From Winslowiella toletana (GTDB taxonomy: Bacteria > Pseudomonadota > Gammaproteobacteria > Enterobacterales > Enterobacteriaceae): a stretch of 64,000 nucleotides of DNA. Below are positions 19,501-29,209 of the stretch, piece by piece. Position 1 is the first letter of the stretch; each line of letters starts with the position of its first letter. The DNA lies in assembly GCF_017875465.1 (NCBI RefSeq), contig NZ_JAGGMQ010000001.1, positions 1,488,001 to 1,552,000 on the forward strand, written 5' to 3'. The position numbers and the translations under genes are program-made. The notes below the pieces were generated by a model, which made no database searches, was not told where the DNA came from, and worked only from the letters and a program-made list of their open reading frames with translations.

Positions 19501-19658
19501 GTGGCTGCCTGTTAATCTGCGCATTCAGGAATATGCGGGCATTATGCAAAGTTAAGGCTGAGAAGCAAGCCCCACAAAGTTCCGGTTTACAGCATCCGGC
19601 GTCTGTGCTGCAATTCCAGCCTGAGTGTAGAGTAATAACGGAAAATTTCCTCCTGATG

Positions 19659-20744
19659 ATGCAAGCGCAACAGTTCGCGCAACAAGTGCTGGACTGGTAT
19701 CAGCGCTTCGGTCGCAAAACCCTGCCATGGCAGTTAGAAAAAACGCCTTACAAAGTATGGCTCTCGGAAGTGATGCTGCAGCAAACCCAGGTTGCTACGG
19801 TGATCCCCTACTTTGAGCGCTTTATGGCGCGATTCCCGACGGTGACCGATCTGGCGGCAGCGCCGCTGGATGAAGTGCTGCATCTGTGGACCGGTCTCGG
19901 CTACTACGCCCGTGCGCGCAATCTGCACAAAGCGGCAAAACAGGTTGTGGAGCTGCATGGCGGAAAATTCCCGCAGACCTTCGAAGCGGTCGCCGACCTG
20001 CCGGGCGTCGGCCGCTCAACGGCAGGCGCAATCCTGTCGCTGGCGCTGGGTCAGCACTATCCGATTCTGGATGGCAACGTTAAACGTGTGCTGGCGCGCT
20101 GCTACGCCATTGATGGCTGGCCGGGCAAGAAAGATGTCGAAAAGCAGTTATGGGATATCAGCGAGCAGGTGACGCCAGCCGCTGGCGTCAGCCAGTTTAA
20201 TCAGGCGATGATGGATCTGGGCGCGATGGTCTGCACCCGATCAAAACCAAAATGCGAGATCTGCCCGGTAAACCTCGGTTGTGTGGCATATGCCAACAGC
20301 AGCTGGGCGCAGTACCCGGGCAAGAAGCCGAAACAGACGCTGCCAGAACGCACCGGCTGGTTTTTACTGATGCAGCGTGGCAGCGGCGTCTGGCTGGAAC
20401 AGCGCCCGCCTGTCGGCCTGTGGGGCGGCCTGTATTGCTTCCCGCAATTTACCACCCTGCCAGAACTGCAACAGTGGTTAACCAGCCGCGCGATTGATGG
20501 CAGCCAGTTAAGCCAGATGGTAGCCTTCCGCCACACTTTCAGCCATTTTCATCTGGATATCGTGCCAATGTGGCTGGAACTGCCTTCTGCACGTGGAGCC
20601 ATGGATGAAGGCGCGGGTCTCTGGTATAACTTAGCGCAGCCGCCGTCTGTGGGACTGGCCGCTCCGGTTGAGCGGCTGCTGCATGAATTACGGCAACCAC
20701 AGCAAATGACGCTGAATACACGCGCGACACAAGAGGAAGAGTAA
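19659..20744 (+). CDS. mutY: adenine DNA glycosylase MutY
   Basis: Removes adenine mispaired with 8-oxoguanine. Starting at ATG 19659 places the catalytic residues at the E. coli numbers: E37 in 'SEVMLQQTQ' and D138 in '[12 protein letters not shown]'. The helix-hairpin-helix is '[14 protein letters not shown]', the 4Fe-4S loop is '[17 protein letters not shown]', and the C-terminal Nudix-like domain contains '[16 protein letters not shown]'. ATG 19656 directly before is an equal alternative. Neither has a strong ribosome site. The stop overlaps the yggX start (TAATG). Confidence 0.97.
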   Translation: MQAQQFAQQVLDWYQRFGRKTLPWQLEKTPYKVWLSEVMLQQTQVATVIPYFERFMARFPTVTDLAAAPLDEVLHLWTGLGYYARARNLHKAAKQVVELHGGKFPQTFEAVADLPGVGRSTAGAILSLALGQHYPILDGNVKRVLARCYAIDGWPGKKDVEKQLWDISEQVTPAAGVSQFNQAMMDLGAMVCTRSKPKCEICPVNLGCVAYANSSWAQYPGKKPKQTLPERTGWFLLMQRGSGVWLEQRPPVGLWGGLYCFPQFTTLPELQQWLTSRAIDGSQLSQMVAFRHTFSHFHLDIVPMWLELPSARGAMDEGAGLWYNLAQPPSVGLAAPVERLLHELRQPQQMTLNTRATQEEE

Positions 20745-21016
20745 TGAGCCGCACAATTTTTTGCACGTTTCTGCAACGCGATGCCGAGGGACAGGACTTC
20801 CAGCTCTATCCGGGCGAACTGGGCAAACGCATCTATAACGACATTTCTAAAGAGGCCTGGTCGCAGTGGATGACCAAGCAGACCATGTTGATCAATGAGA
20901 AAAAGCTCAGCATGATGAACCCCGACGATCGCAAACAGCTGGAACAGGAGATGGTGAAATTCCTGTTCGAAGGCAAAGATGTGCATATCGAAGGCTATAC
21001 CCCGCCAGAAGAATAA
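20744..21016 (+). CDS. yggX: Fe(2+)-trafficking protein YggX
   Basis: A 90-residue small cytosolic protein beginning '[19 protein letters not shown]', with the conserved Cys7 and '[14 protein letters not shown]'. The family protects Fe-S clusters from oxidative damage and is proposed to traffic iron. Translation is coupled to mutY by a TAATG overlap, which suits MutY's own iron-sulfur cluster. An intrinsic terminator follows. Confidence 0.95.
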   Translation: MSRTIFCTFLQRDAEGQDFQLYPGELGKRIYNDISKEAWSQWMTKQTMLINEKKLSMMNPDDRKQLEQEMVKFLFEGKDVHIEGYTPPEE

Positions 21017-21023
21017 CGAATCA

Positions 21024-21048
21024 GGGCCTGTCGCAGGCCCCATTTTTT
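21024..21048 (+). terminator. intrinsic terminator between yggX and mltC
   Basis: GGGCCTG and CAGGCCC pair around TCG and are followed by CATTTTTT. It lies 8 nt after the yggX stop and just before the mltC start region, so it may act as an attenuator for mltC. Confidence 0.7.
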
Positions 21049-21066
21049 GGGCTAAACATTGTCAAA

Positions 21067-22146
21067 ATGAAAAAAAAATTTATTGCCTTGCTACTGTTAG
21101 CACCGCTGTTGATCTCCTGCTCAAGTAATAAAAAAGATGCATTCCACGAAGAATGGGTAAAGGACACCAACGGTTTTGATATTTTGATGGGTCAGTTTGC
21201 CCATAACATTGAGAATATTTGGGGTATCAATGAGGTTTTGATCGCCGGTCCGAAGGACTACGTCAAATACAGCGATCAGTACTATACCCGCAGCCATATC
21301 AACTTTGATTCGGGCAGCATTACCATTGAAACCATTGCCGGCACCAATCCGACAGCCAGCCTGCGCCAGGCGATTATCACCACCCTGCTGATCGGTGAAG
21401 ATCCGGGCAATGTCGATCTCTACTCTGACGCCAACGATATTCAGATCAGTAAAGAGCCGCTGCTGTACGGTCAGGTGCTGGATAACACCGGCCAGCCGAT
21501 CCGCTGGCAGGGTCGCGCCGCCAGCTTTGCTGATTATCTGATTCAGAATAAGCTGCAACGCCGCAACTCCGGTCTGCATGTGATCTGGTCGGTTACCATT
21601 CCGATGGTGCCAAACCATCTGGATAAACGTGCGCATAAATATCTGCCAATGGTACGCAAAGCGGCGGAGAAATATGGCGTCGATCAGTCGCTGATTCTGG
21701 CGATTATGCAGATTGAATCAAGCTTCAACCCCTATGCGGTCAGCCATGCGGATGCGCTGGGCCTGATGCAGGTGGTGCAGCATACCGCAGGTGTCGATGT
21801 GTTCCGTCTGAAAGGAAAATGGGGCAAACCGAGCCGCAGCTATCTGTTCGATCCGGAAAACAATATTGATGCCGGTACGGCTTACCTGTCGATTTTGCAG
21901 GGCAGCTATCTGTCCGGTATTTCCGACCCGACTTCACGTCGTTATGCGGTGATTACCGCTTATAACGGTGGCGCGGGCAGCGTATTGCGCACCTTCTCCA
22001 GCGATAAGAACAGCGCTTTCAGTAAGATTAACGGAATGTCGTCGGGGGATGTCTATCAGACCCTGGCCAACGACCACCCGTCGGCGGAATCACGTCGTTA
22101 TCTGGTGAAAGTCAGTAAGGCGCAGAAAGCCTATCGTTTTTACTGA
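21067..22146 (+). CDS. mltC: membrane-bound lytic murein transglycosylase C
   Basis: Outer-membrane lipoprotein of 359 residues. The N-terminal signal ends in a lipobox LISC (Cys18). A C-terminal SLT domain starts near residue 195; the catalytic glutamate is in '[10 protein letters not shown]', followed by 'ALGLMQVV' and 'AYNGGAGSV', all typical of family 1 transglycosylases. It cleaves peptidoglycan to 1,6-anhydro products. It is preceded by a terminator hairpin and followed by one. Confidence 0.96.
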   Translation: MKKKFIALLLLAPLLISCSSNKKDAFHEEWVKDTNGFDILMGQFAHNIENIWGINEVLIAGPKDYVKYSDQYYTRSHINFDSGSITIETIAGTNPTASLRQAIITTLLIGEDPGNVDLYSDANDIQISKEPLLYGQVLDNTGQPIRWQGRAASFADYLIQNKLQRRNSGLHVIWSVTIPMVPNHLDKRAHKYLPMVRKAAEKYGVDQSLILAIMQIESSFNPYAVSHADALGLMQVVQHTAGVDVFRLKGKWGKPSRSYLFDPENNIDAGTAYLSILQGSYLSGISDPTSRRYAVITAYNGGAGSVLRTFSSDKNSAFSKINGMSSGDVYQTLANDHPSAESRRYLVKVSKAQKAYRFY

Positions 22147-22158
22147 TAGCGCAGCAAT

Positions 22159-22187
22159 AAAAACGGCGAGCATTAGCTCGCCGTTTT
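22159..22187 (+). terminator. intrinsic terminator after mltC
   Basis: AAAACGGCGAG and CTCGCCGTTTT form an exact 11-bp stem around a short loop (CATTAG), with flanking A and T tracts that could let it work in both directions. Confidence 0.85.
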
Positions 22188-22257
22188 GCTTACGGGAAAA
22201 TTCCCCTGGTGTTGGCATCAAAGTGATGTAGAAATGGGTAGCTGGTGCAAATTCCTG

Positions 22258-22283
22258 GCGCGGGCGGCGTTCTCGCCGCCCGC
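22258..22283. repeat. REP-like palindrome upstream of the Tm-1-like operon end
   Basis: GCGGGCGGCG and CGCCGCCCGC around TTCT, identical in core to the copy at 17612-17635. It is 8 nt from the stop of the minus-strand TIM-barrel gene. Confidence 0.75.
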
Positions 22284-22290
22284 ATGCTTG

Positions 22291-23121
22291 TTAGCGATTA
22301 ATCTTTTTAAACTGCCTGGTGGTATCCGTCAATGCCACTTCTGTCGGCAGACGCTCCATCGAGCTGGCGCCGTAGAAACCATCGCAAAGCGGGCAGTTAT
22401 CGAGAATATATTGCGCGTCTTGCGGCGTTGAAATCGGGCCGCCATGACAAAGTACAATCACGTCCTCACGCACCGCTTTAGCGGCCTGCGCCCACTGGTT
22501 AATCAGCGGTACACAATCTTTTAATTTCAGTGCGGTTTCAGCGCCGATATTGCCGCCGGTAGTCAGTCCCATATGCGGCACGATAATATCTGCACCGGCT
22601 TCGGTCATCGCCACCGCATCCTGCTGGCTAAACACATACGGCGTGGTCAGCATATCTTTCTGATGCGCCAGGCGGATCATCTCCACTTCCAGCGCATAGC
22701 CCATACCGGTCTCTTCCAGATTGGCGCGGAAGTTGCCGTCAATCAGGCCAACCGTTGGAAAGTTCTGCACGCCGGAAAAACCCAGCGCTTTAAGTTCGTC
22801 AAGAAAGCGGTCGAACTGGCAAAAGGGGTCGGTGCCGTTAACGCCCGCCAGTACCGGGGTGCGCTTCACCACCGGCAACACCTCTTTCGCCATATCGACC
22901 ACAATCTCGTTGGCGTTGCCATACGCCAGCAGACCAGCCAGCGAACCGCGTCCCGCCATGCGATAGCGTCCGGAGTTGTAGATCACAATCAAATCGATCC
23001 CACCCGCTTCTTCGCATTTTGCCGACAGGCCAGTGCCTGCGCCGCCGCCGATAATCGGTTCACGGCGCGCGATCATTGCCTGAAATCTGGCCAGTAACTC
23101 CTGGCGCGTAAATCCAGCCAT
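22291..23121 (-). CDS. phosphoenolpyruvate hydrolase-like TIM-barrel protein (Tm-1 C-terminal half)
   Basis: A 276-residue TIM-barrel protein of the PEP-hydrolase/TIM-barrel signal-transduction family. Recognisable stretches are '[20 protein letters not shown]', '[19 protein letters not shown]', '[13 protein letters not shown]' and '[14 protein letters not shown]'. It starts 2 nt after the UPF0261 gene, whose last codons supply its GGGAGA ribosome site. In plants and fungi this domain is fused C-terminal to a UPF0261 domain, as in tomato Tm-1. The bacterial substrate is not established. A TetR gene lies divergently upstream of the pair. Confidence 0.8.
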   Translation of the reverse strand: MAGFTRQELLARFQAMIARREPIIGGGAGTGLSAKCEEAGGIDLIVIYNSGRYRMAGRGSLAGLLAYGNANEIVVDMAKEVLPVVKRTPVLAGVNGTDPFCQFDRFLDELKALGFSGVQNFPTVGLIDGNFRANLEETGMGYALEVEMIRLAHQKDMLTTPYVFSQQDAVAMTEAGADIIVPHMGLTTGGNIGAETALKLKDCVPLINQWAQAAKAVREDVIVLCHGGPISTPQDAQYILDNCPLCDGFYGASSMERLPTEVALTDTTRQFKKINR

Positions 23122-23123
23122 AA

Positions 23124-24344
23124 CTATTTCTCCCGGGCTACGAGGGCGCGAAACGCCGCCACCGCTGCTTCTGCAAACAACCGATCGTTGATGTTGTAAG
23201 GCAGATAATGAATTTTGCGCTGGTCAGTCTGTAACAGTTCCGCCTCCAGCGTGCTGATAAACGCCTGATTCGCCTGCGGCGACCAGAACGGCTGATCGTG
23301 CGCATCCAGCGCCGAGAACCCACCCTGTGGGATCAGAAAGCGCACCTCGCCTTGACAGCGATTAAGTTTGGCCGCGATCCACTTCGCCATCGCCACATTC
23401 TCTTCAGGCGTGGTGCGCATCAGGGTAACCTGCGCGTTGTGGTGGTAGAACAGCCGGTCGGCATATCTGGCGGGTATCGTCGACGGATGGCCAAAATTAA
23501 CCATATCCAGCGCGCCACAGGAGATAACACAAGGCGCCGCCGAACGGGCAATGGCGTCAAAACGATCTTCGCCACAGGCCAGTACGCCACCAGACAGTAA
23601 ATCACACACCTCGGTGGTAGTCAGATCGAGGACACCAGCCAGCATTCCGCTGTCCGCCAGTTTCTCCATCGCCTTACCGCCGCTACCGGTCGCGTGAAAC
23701 ACCAGGCAGTCATAATCCCCTTCCAGCGCCTGACTCACCGCCTGAATACAGGGGGTGGTGACGCCAAACATGGTGAGCCCCAGCGCCGGTTTATCACTGG
23801 CGTCAGGTTCAACCTGAAACAGTACCGCCCCGGCAATCTGATGCGCCGCATTGCCCAGTACCTGGCGCGAAATGCGATTAAGGCCGGAAACATCGGTTAC
23901 CGAATAGAGCATGCTGATATCGCTGGCGCCGACGTAACCGGAAATATCGCCGGAAGCCATAGTCGACACCATCACTTTAGGAATACCCACCGGCAATGCC
24001 TGCATCGCTGGCGTAATCAGCGCCGTGCCGCCGGAGCCGCCAAGACCAATAATGCCGGCAATATCCTCACGCTGACTAAGGAAAATATCAAATGCGTCAG
24101 CCATGGCGTTAATCGCACGGCCACGGTCGCCACAGAACACTGCGGCCCTGCCCTGCGGGTGGAAATCCGCCACGGTTTCGGCGCTAAAATCGGCCGCTGA
24201 GTCGCTGCTAAGTGTCTGAGTGGACAGATCAACTGTAACCACTTTCGCGCCACAGGCAGCAATCAGATCGCGAACGAAATACAGTTCCTTTCCTTTAGTA
24301 TCTGCCGTTGCCACGGCGTAGATGTAGCCGGTACTCTCTTTCAT
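23124..24344 (-). CDS. Tm-1-like ATP-binding domain protein (UPF0261)
   Basis: A 406-residue UPF0261 protein. Visible features are '[20 protein letters not shown]' at the N-terminus, '[22 protein letters not shown]' (nucleotide-binding glycine loop, about 100-120), '[20 protein letters not shown]' and '[14 protein letters not shown]'. The Tm-1 domain of this family binds ATP. It is first in a two-gene operon with the TIM-barrel protein; together they equal one plant Tm-1 polypeptide. A divergent TetR regulator and two similar inverted repeats between the genes suggest ligand-controlled expression. The pathway is unknown. Confidence 0.85.
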   Translation of the reverse strand: MKESTGYIYAVATADTKGKELYFVRDLIAACGAKVVTVDLSTQTLSSDSAADFSAETVADFHPQGRAAVFCGDRGRAINAMADAFDIFLSQREDIAGIIGLGGSGGTALITPAMQALPVGIPKVMVSTMASGDISGYVGASDISMLYSVTDVSGLNRISRQVLGNAAHQIAGAVLFQVEPDASDKPALGLTMFGVTTPCIQAVSQALEGDYDCLVFHATGSGGKAMEKLADSGMLAGVLDLTTTEVCDLLSGGVLACGEDRFDAIARSAAPCVISCGALDMVNFGHPSTIPARYADRLFYHHNAQVTLMRTTPEENVAMAKWIAAKLNRCQGEVRFLIPQGGFSALDAHDQPFWSPQANQAFISTLEAELLQTDQRKIHYLPYNINDRLFAEAAVAAFRALVAREK

Positions 24345-24423
24345 TTCTTTGGCTCAATCCTGTTATTTATGTTAATAAAGAGTTGATAAACCTGAAATAA
24401 AAACCACAATATCCTTTGTGATA

Positions 24424-24438
24424 GAAACTGTCACTTTC
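24424..24438. promoter_or_regulatory. candidate TetR operator 1
   Basis: GAAACTGTCACTTTC is an imperfect inverted repeat that shares GAAACTGT with the stronger repeat at 24483-24500. It is in the divergent gap between the Tm-1-like operon and the TetR gene. Confidence 0.4.
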
Positions 24439-24482
24439 AGCCGGGATTACAGTACCACCCATTTAATTGATAAATCAATAGA

Positions 24483-24500
24483 ATGAAACTGTAGTCTCAT
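24483..24500. promoter_or_regulatory. candidate TetR operator 2
   Basis: ATGAAACTGTAGTCTCAT is an 18-bp inverted repeat (ATGA.ACT / AGT.TCAT). It lies about 110 bp before the TetR start and about 140 bp before the UPF0261 start. Its position and similarity to the repeat at 24424 suggest binding by the adjacent regulator. Confidence 0.5.
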
Positions 24501-24609
24501 TCATTATTACACCGAGCCTGAAACGCTATCAGTACAGGACAGGGCACAGTTTATCATTGCCAGCATCCATTAAGTAACTGAAATCAGGCACATTTATACA
24601 GAGGTTATT

Positions 24610-25263
24610 GTGGTTCAAAAGGAAAACCAAGAAGCTATGTCGATGACATCTACTCGCGCACGAACGCGCCGCCTGCTGATCAATACTGCCATGCAACTGT
24701 TTGATGGAGGCGCGTTTCCCTCGATCAGTGAAGTTGCTCAGGCAGCGCAGCTGTCGCGTGCTACTGCCTATCGTTACTTCCCAACGCAAAGCGCACTGGT
24801 GACCGCGATTGTCGGCGAAACCCTGAGTCCGATGAATAGCTGGCAGCCAAGTCAGAAAGAAGCCAGTGCGCGCATTGATGAATTGATGACCTTCGCCTTT
24901 CCGCGAATGTTGCAGCATGAAGGCACGCTGCGCGCGGCATTGCATCTGTCGCTGACCCAGTGGGCGCAATCGCAGTCACAGGATGCGATTCCGATCAAAG
25001 AGCGACTGGTGCGCGGCAACCGTAAACAGTTACTGCAGAAGGTGGTGGAGCCGCTGGCCAGCGAGCTGCCGCCGGAACTGATGCAACGCGTACTGCATGC
25101 GCTATCGCTGGTGTATGGCTCAGAGATTTTTCTGGTTATGAAGGATATCTGGGGCTGTGATAACGCTGAGTTGCAGGATGTGGCGAAATGGATGGCGAAA
25201 GCCATTGTGCGTCAGGCGCGGGAAGATGCGGAGGCGTTATCGCCCTGCAATACCGGCTCGTAA
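24610..25263 (+). CDS. TetR/AcrR family transcriptional regulator
   Basis: A 217-residue regulator with an N-terminal helix-turn-helix at about residues 18-62 ('RRLLINTAMQLFDGGAFPSISEVAQAAQ', 'SRATAYRYFPTQSALV') and a helical ligand domain. I accept the GTG start at 24610 because GAGG is 6 nt upstream; internal ATGs at codons 10 and 12 are alternatives. It is divergent from the UPF0261/TIM-barrel operon and presumably represses it. The inducer is unknown. Confidence 0.85.
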   Translation: MVQKENQEAMSMTSTRARTRRLLINTAMQLFDGGAFPSISEVAQAAQLSRATAYRYFPTQSALVTAIVGETLSPMNSWQPSQKEASARIDELMTFAFPRMLQHEGTLRAALHLSLTQWAQSQSQDAIPIKERLVRGNRKQLLQKVVEPLASELPPELMQRVLHALSLVYGSEIFLVMKDIWGCDNAELQDVAKWMAKAIVRQAREDAEALSPCNTGS

Positions 25264-25272
25264 AACTGTAGA

Positions 25273-25347
25273 GGCGGCGTTAACGCCGCCCGTATTGCTG
25301 GCGGGTGTTTTTGTCTGTCAGCCAGACGGGAGCCGATAACGGCTCCC
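25273..25347. repeat. paired palindromes between the TetR gene and speC
   Basis: GGCGGCGTTAACGCCGCC (25273-25290) is preceded by CTGTAGA, and GGGAGCCGATAACGGCTCCC (25328-25347) is followed by CTACAG. The outer CTGTAG and CTACAG are inverted, so the two palindromes form a symmetric unit between convergent genes. The second stem matches the metK terminator. Confidence 0.75.
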
Positions 25348-25370
25348 CTACAGATTTATGCAGCAGCGTT

Positions 25371-27512
25371 TTACGCCATCACATAACCGCACAAACGCTT
25401 CACACCGCGCTCATCGGCTTCGGCGTAAACACCCTGCAGCTCCGGTGAAAAACCTGGCAGCAGGTTAATTCCCTCTTCCAGCGCGAGGAAATAGCGCTGC
25501 ACCGCGCCGCCCCACACTTCGCCAGGCACCACGCACAACACGCCCGGAGGATAAGGCAGCGCGCCTTCCGCGGCGATACGCCCTTCGGCTTTGGCGATCG
25601 GCACCAGCTCGACGTTGCCGCGAATAAATTCGATATTGGCATCCTGCGGATTCATCGCCACTTTCGGCAGACTCTCCTGACGGAACATCGCTTTCTGCAG
25701 ATCTTTCACCCCGTAGCTGACATAGAGATCGTGCATCTCCTGACACAGACGGCGCAGGGTGTAACCCTGATAACGCGCAGCGTTTTTGCGATACACCGTT
25801 GGCAGCACATCACACAGCAAGGCATCATCTTTCACATGCTGCTCAAACTGCACCAGTTTCGCCACCAGATGCGCCATTTTATCGGCGCTTTCCGCTGGCG
25901 TCAGCAGGAACAGAATCGAGTTAAGATCGCACTTCTCCGGCACCACGCCATTCTCACGCAGATAGCTGGCGAGGATGGTGGCCGGAATACCAAATGAAGC
26001 ATATTCGCCAGTGGCCGCATCAATGCCCGGCGTGGTCAGCAGCAGCTTGCACGGATCGATAATATATTGATCGCGTGCGTAGCCGTCGAAGCCGTGCCAT
26101 TTTGCCTTCGGCGCAAAGCTGAAGTAGCGCGCATCGCTGGCGATAGTTTCCGTCGGCGCATCCTGCCACGGCTTGCCGTCGACGCTGTCCGGCAGAAACG
26201 GCTGAATCATCTCGCAGTGCGTCAGAATCGCTTTACGCGCATCAATACCGAGCGTAACGCACTCATGCCACAAACGACGCCCCGCCGCGCCCTGGTGTAT
26301 TTTGGCATTGACGTCGAGCGCGGCGAACAGCGGATAGAACGGACTGGTTGAGGCGTGCAACATAAAGGCATTGTTCAGGCGTTTATGGCTGCAAAAACGC
26401 TGCTGACCGCGAATATGGTTATCTTTTTTGTGAATCTGTGAAGTCTGCGAGAAACCGGCCTGCTGTTTATGCACCGACTGAGTAACAAAAATACCTGGAT
26501 CTTCGGGTTTAAGATCGAGTAACAGCGGCGAACAGGCTTCCATAACCGGAATAAACTGCTCGTAGCCAACCCATGCCGAATCAAACAGAATGTAGTCGCA
26601 GAGATGGCCGATACGGTCAACCACCTGACGGGCGTTATACACCGTGCCGTCATAGGTGCCGAGCTGGATCACCGCCAGACGGAACGGACGAGCTTCCGCA
26701 GCGCGTTCCGGCGCGACTTCTTTGATCTGCTGGCGCAGATAGCGCTCGTCAAAACAGTGCGCATCAATACCGCCAATAAAACCAAACGGATTGCGCGCGG
26801 TTTCCAGATAGACCGGCGTCGCGCCCGCCTGGATCAGTGCGCCATGGTGATTGGATTTATGGTTATTACGGTCAAACAGCACCAGATCACCACGCGTCAG
26901 CAGGGCGTTAGTCACCACTTTGTTGGCGCTGGACGTGCCGTTCAGCACAAAATAGGTTTTATCGGCGTTAAATACCTTGGCGGCAAATTTCTGCGCATGT
27001 TTGGCGGAGCCTTCATGAATCAGCAGATCGCCAAGCTTAACGTCGGCATTGCACATATCAGCGCGAAACACATTCTCGCCAAAGAAATCAAAAAACTGAC
27101 GTCCGGCCGGATGCTTTTTAAAGAACGCCCCGCCCTGATGACCGGGACAGGCGAAGGTGCTGTTCCCCATCGCGACGTATTTGGTCAGCGTATCGAAAAA
27201 CGGTGGCAGCAGCGCGGCTTCATATTGCGCGGCGGCAGCTTCCAGTCGCGCGGCAGACTCAGCGTCGCCGGTCAGTAAACCGGTGACTTCCGGCAGCGCC
27301 TGACGCTGCTCTGCGCCGTCCAGCGCGATAAACACCGGCAGATTAAAACCGGTGTGGCGCAGCAACGCCAGCATGCCGCTGCGGGAATCCGCAACGGAGA
27401 CGACCACCGCCGCCACATCGGTAAAATCGGTACTATCCAGCGCAACGATGTCGCGGGTGGTGTGGAGGTTCGGCGCAATGGCGGCGCTGGCGGCAATTTT
27501 CAGTGTTGTCAT
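25371..27512 (-). CDS. speC: ornithine decarboxylase (biosynthetic)
   Basis: PLP fold I decarboxylase turning ornithine into putrescine, 713 residues against 711 in E. coli SpeC, with long near-identical stretches. The PLP lysine is in 'SVHKQQAGFSQTSQIHKKD'. 'NSTFACPGHQGGAFFKKHP' and 'WVGYEQFIP' are further hallmarks. The N-terminal wing domain is present. A leader of about 300 nt contains a 37-codon ORF with a good ribosome site, so translational control is possible. Neither potE nor another transporter follows, which favours SpeC over the inducible SpeF. It is convergent with the TetR gene. Confidence 0.96.
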   Translation of the reverse strand: MTTLKIAASAAIAPNLHTTRDIVALDSTDFTDVAAVVVSVADSRSGMLALLRHTGFNLPVFIALDGAEQRQALPEVTGLLTGDAESAARLEAAAAQYEAALLPPFFDTLTKYVAMGNSTFACPGHQGGAFFKKHPAGRQFFDFFGENVFRADMCNADVKLGDLLIHEGSAKHAQKFAAKVFNADKTYFVLNGTSSANKVVTNALLTRGDLVLFDRNNHKSNHHGALIQAGATPVYLETARNPFGFIGGIDAHCFDERYLRQQIKEVAPERAAEARPFRLAVIQLGTYDGTVYNARQVVDRIGHLCDYILFDSAWVGYEQFIPVMEACSPLLLDLKPEDPGIFVTQSVHKQQAGFSQTSQIHKKDNHIRGQQRFCSHKRLNNAFMLHASTSPFYPLFAALDVNAKIHQGAAGRRLWHECVTLGIDARKAILTHCEMIQPFLPDSVDGKPWQDAPTETIASDARYFSFAPKAKWHGFDGYARDQYIIDPCKLLLTTPGIDAATGEYASFGIPATILASYLRENGVVPEKCDLNSILFLLTPAESADKMAHLVAKLVQFEQHVKDDALLCDVLPTVYRKNAARYQGYTLRRLCQEMHDLYVSYGVKDLQKAMFRQESLPKVAMNPQDANIEFIRGNVELVPIAKAEGRIAAEGALPYPPGVLCVVPGEVWGGAVQRYFLALEEGINLLPGFSPELQGVYAEADERGVKRLCGYVMA

Positions 27513-27707
27513 AGCTCAAATCCCTGCCGGTCAAGGATGAGGGGTGCCATAGGCACATCCCAGGAACAGGCTCCAGCCGGAGGCCATTCCTGACGTAATA
27601 TGTCAGCGTTCGACTAAGCAGAATTGGCTTCAGCTATAACCGATAGACATCAGTAAAATCAGATCGCGTCTGTTTTTACTCATGTCCAACAGCAAGCACA
27701 GACGGCC

Positions 27708-27821
27708 TCACCGCATGGTGAGAGAGTGTATCGATGGGGTGTTGCAGTGTGACGATCGCGCGTAGTGCGACATCCGAAGATGGCGGGAACAAGTGCTCTT
27801 TTTCAGCATTGAACCGTTCAT
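27708..27821 (-). CDS. candidate leader peptide ORF upstream of speC
   Basis: A 37-codon ORF with ATG at 27821 and TGAGG about 9 nt upstream. It ends 195 nt before the speC start. The product is rich in His, Arg, Ser and Thr (core SRHLRMSHYARSSH) and ends in Arg. Size, composition and position recall SpeFL, the 34-residue ornithine-sensing arrest peptide upstream of speF, whose core I recall as HIRRTTH. The similarity is weak and from memory. The function is inferred. Confidence 0.4.
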   Translation of the reverse strand: MNGSMLKKSTCSRHLRMSHYARSSHCNTPSIHSLTMR

Positions 27822-28040
27822 GGCGGCGACCTCAAATGAATGGTGATGATATGGCTGCAAAATTTGCGCAATAATGGCATTATTTTTTTTCAGACACAAC
27901 CCGCTAAAGTGAATTAAATCCCAAAAACGACAAACCACTAACTCTTTGATTAATAATGATAGTTATCAAATAAACGCAATATAAATGTTTATTAATCCGT
28001 TAGTTATGCAAATTCCAGTCAGTTTCCGATCCAGGCAGAT

Positions 28041-28319
28041 TTACCGTTCAGCTAACCGCCAGCAGCGGGAAACCGCCTCCGTTACGAGGATTTTCGGATC
28101 GGGCCGCACCGATGCGGCAATCCACTCGACCTGCTTAAGTACCTGCTGCGCCGAACTGTTACTGGTAAGCACATACTCTTTCAGCGGCAAATAAAAGCGC
28201 GCACCTGAGACATCTTCAATTAAATTGGAATAGCCCGCCGCCAGCAGCAGATCGTGCATCCGTTCAAGATCGTCATAGGTGGCCTGATTCAGTTCTATAC
28301 GAACAGTAAAATTAGCCAT
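28041..28319 (-). CDS. DUF2622/GhoS-like small protein
   Basis: A 92-residue protein. The pattern 'FTVRIEL..A..DDLERMH', 'YLPLKEYV' and 'ILVTEAV' fits the DUF2622 family, grouped with the ferredoxin-like (Cas2-like) fold of the antitoxin GhoS. No GhoT-like toxin gene is visible beside it, so I do not call it an antitoxin. It sits between the speC leader and the AT-rich polysaccharide cassette. The function is unknown. Confidence 0.55.
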   Translation of the reverse strand: MANFTVRIELNQATYDDLERMHDLLLAAGYSNLIEDVSGARFYLPLKEYVLTSNSSAQQVLKQVEWIAASVRPDPKILVTEAVSRCWRLAER

Positions 28320-28347
28320 TGTAATATCCTTTTTTTAATAGCAGCGA

Positions 28348-29184
28348 TTAAAGTCTGGCTTTGCGCAGTTTAAAAAAAGCGTTAATTTTTTTCATGGCAG
28401 TATCATTATTCGATATCGCAAAACCAAAATAACCCATCATTATATAATATATTTTTCTGACGATTTTATTTATCAGGGTATGTTGTAGTGAAATGATCGT
28501 ATTGCTATGACTGAGTGCATTATTGCTGTGGTTAATTTCCAGCACATGATCCATTGCCTCGGGAGAACAGGTTACCGTAGTACCCGATAATTCGATAATT
28601 TTGCTAATCCACAAATCGTCAGTTTTAGGCGCTACTTCAATAAAAGCATCAATATTAAGTAATTCGCGACGAACATGCCGACGGGCAATCACACACCCCC
28701 CGACACCGGTGATAATAAAGTTAGCGGTGAAATTGGTCGGCGTCGCGCAAATCTTATAATGATTGTAGCTTTTATCAAATCCCAGCACATTTTTACTCTT
28801 TACCCGAATCCGCGCGGCGATGACATGTTTACCCTGATGCTGATGGTAAGATTTCAGCAAGGTTTCCAGCCACATGCTGCCATAGATAACATCATCATCG
28901 GCGTAAATAAGCACATCATCAAGTTCTGCTGCACGCAGCGCCGGAATAATTTTTCGATAAGGCCCTGTGTTTCTTACATGGACGATTTTGACGATATTTT
29001 TAATCCGGTTAATTTCCGGCAGCCAGCCTGGATATTCATTAATACCTTCATCAGACATATAAGGCTCACGCGAGACCCAGATAATAATAGTGTCTGGCGT
29101 AAACGTCTGATGTATCAACGACCACACTGTGGCTGAACATAAATCCAGCCGACCGCGTGTCGTGGTTAAGTTTAGGTTATACAT
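28348..29184 (-). CDS. glycosyltransferase (GT-A type), polysaccharide cassette
   Basis: A 278-residue protein resembling family 2-like glycosyltransferases. The N-terminus 'LNLTTTRGRLDLCSATVWSL', then 'IIIWVS', gives a nucleotide-binding beta strand. 'LIYADDDVIYG' at about residues 92-102 is the DxD metal/sugar-nucleotide motif. The C-terminal third has an uncharged stretch near 'YYIMMGYFGFAIS'. It is the last gene of a three-gene AT-rich unit (flippase, GT, GT). Donor and acceptor sugars cannot be read from sequence. Confidence 0.7.
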   Translation of the reverse strand: MYNLNLTTTRGRLDLCSATVWSLIHQTFTPDTIIIWVSREPYMSDEGINEYPGWLPEINRIKNIVKIVHVRNTGPYRKIIPALRAAELDDVLIYADDDVIYGSMWLETLLKSYHQHQGKHVIAARIRVKSKNVLGFDKSYNHYKICATPTNFTANFIITGVGGCVIARRHVRRELLNIDAFIEVAPKTDDLWISKIIELSGTTVTCSPEAMDHVLEINHSNNALSHSNTIISLQHTLINKIVRKIYYIMMGYFGFAISNNDTAMKKINAFFKLRKARL

Positions 29185-29209
29185 TATGCTTTCCGCCCTG
29201 ATTGATAAG

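Noticed and set aside
28041..28319. GhoS/GhoT toxin-antitoxin system
   Set aside because: The protein fits DUF2622/GhoS only loosely, and no short hydrophobic GhoT-like frame is visible next to it.
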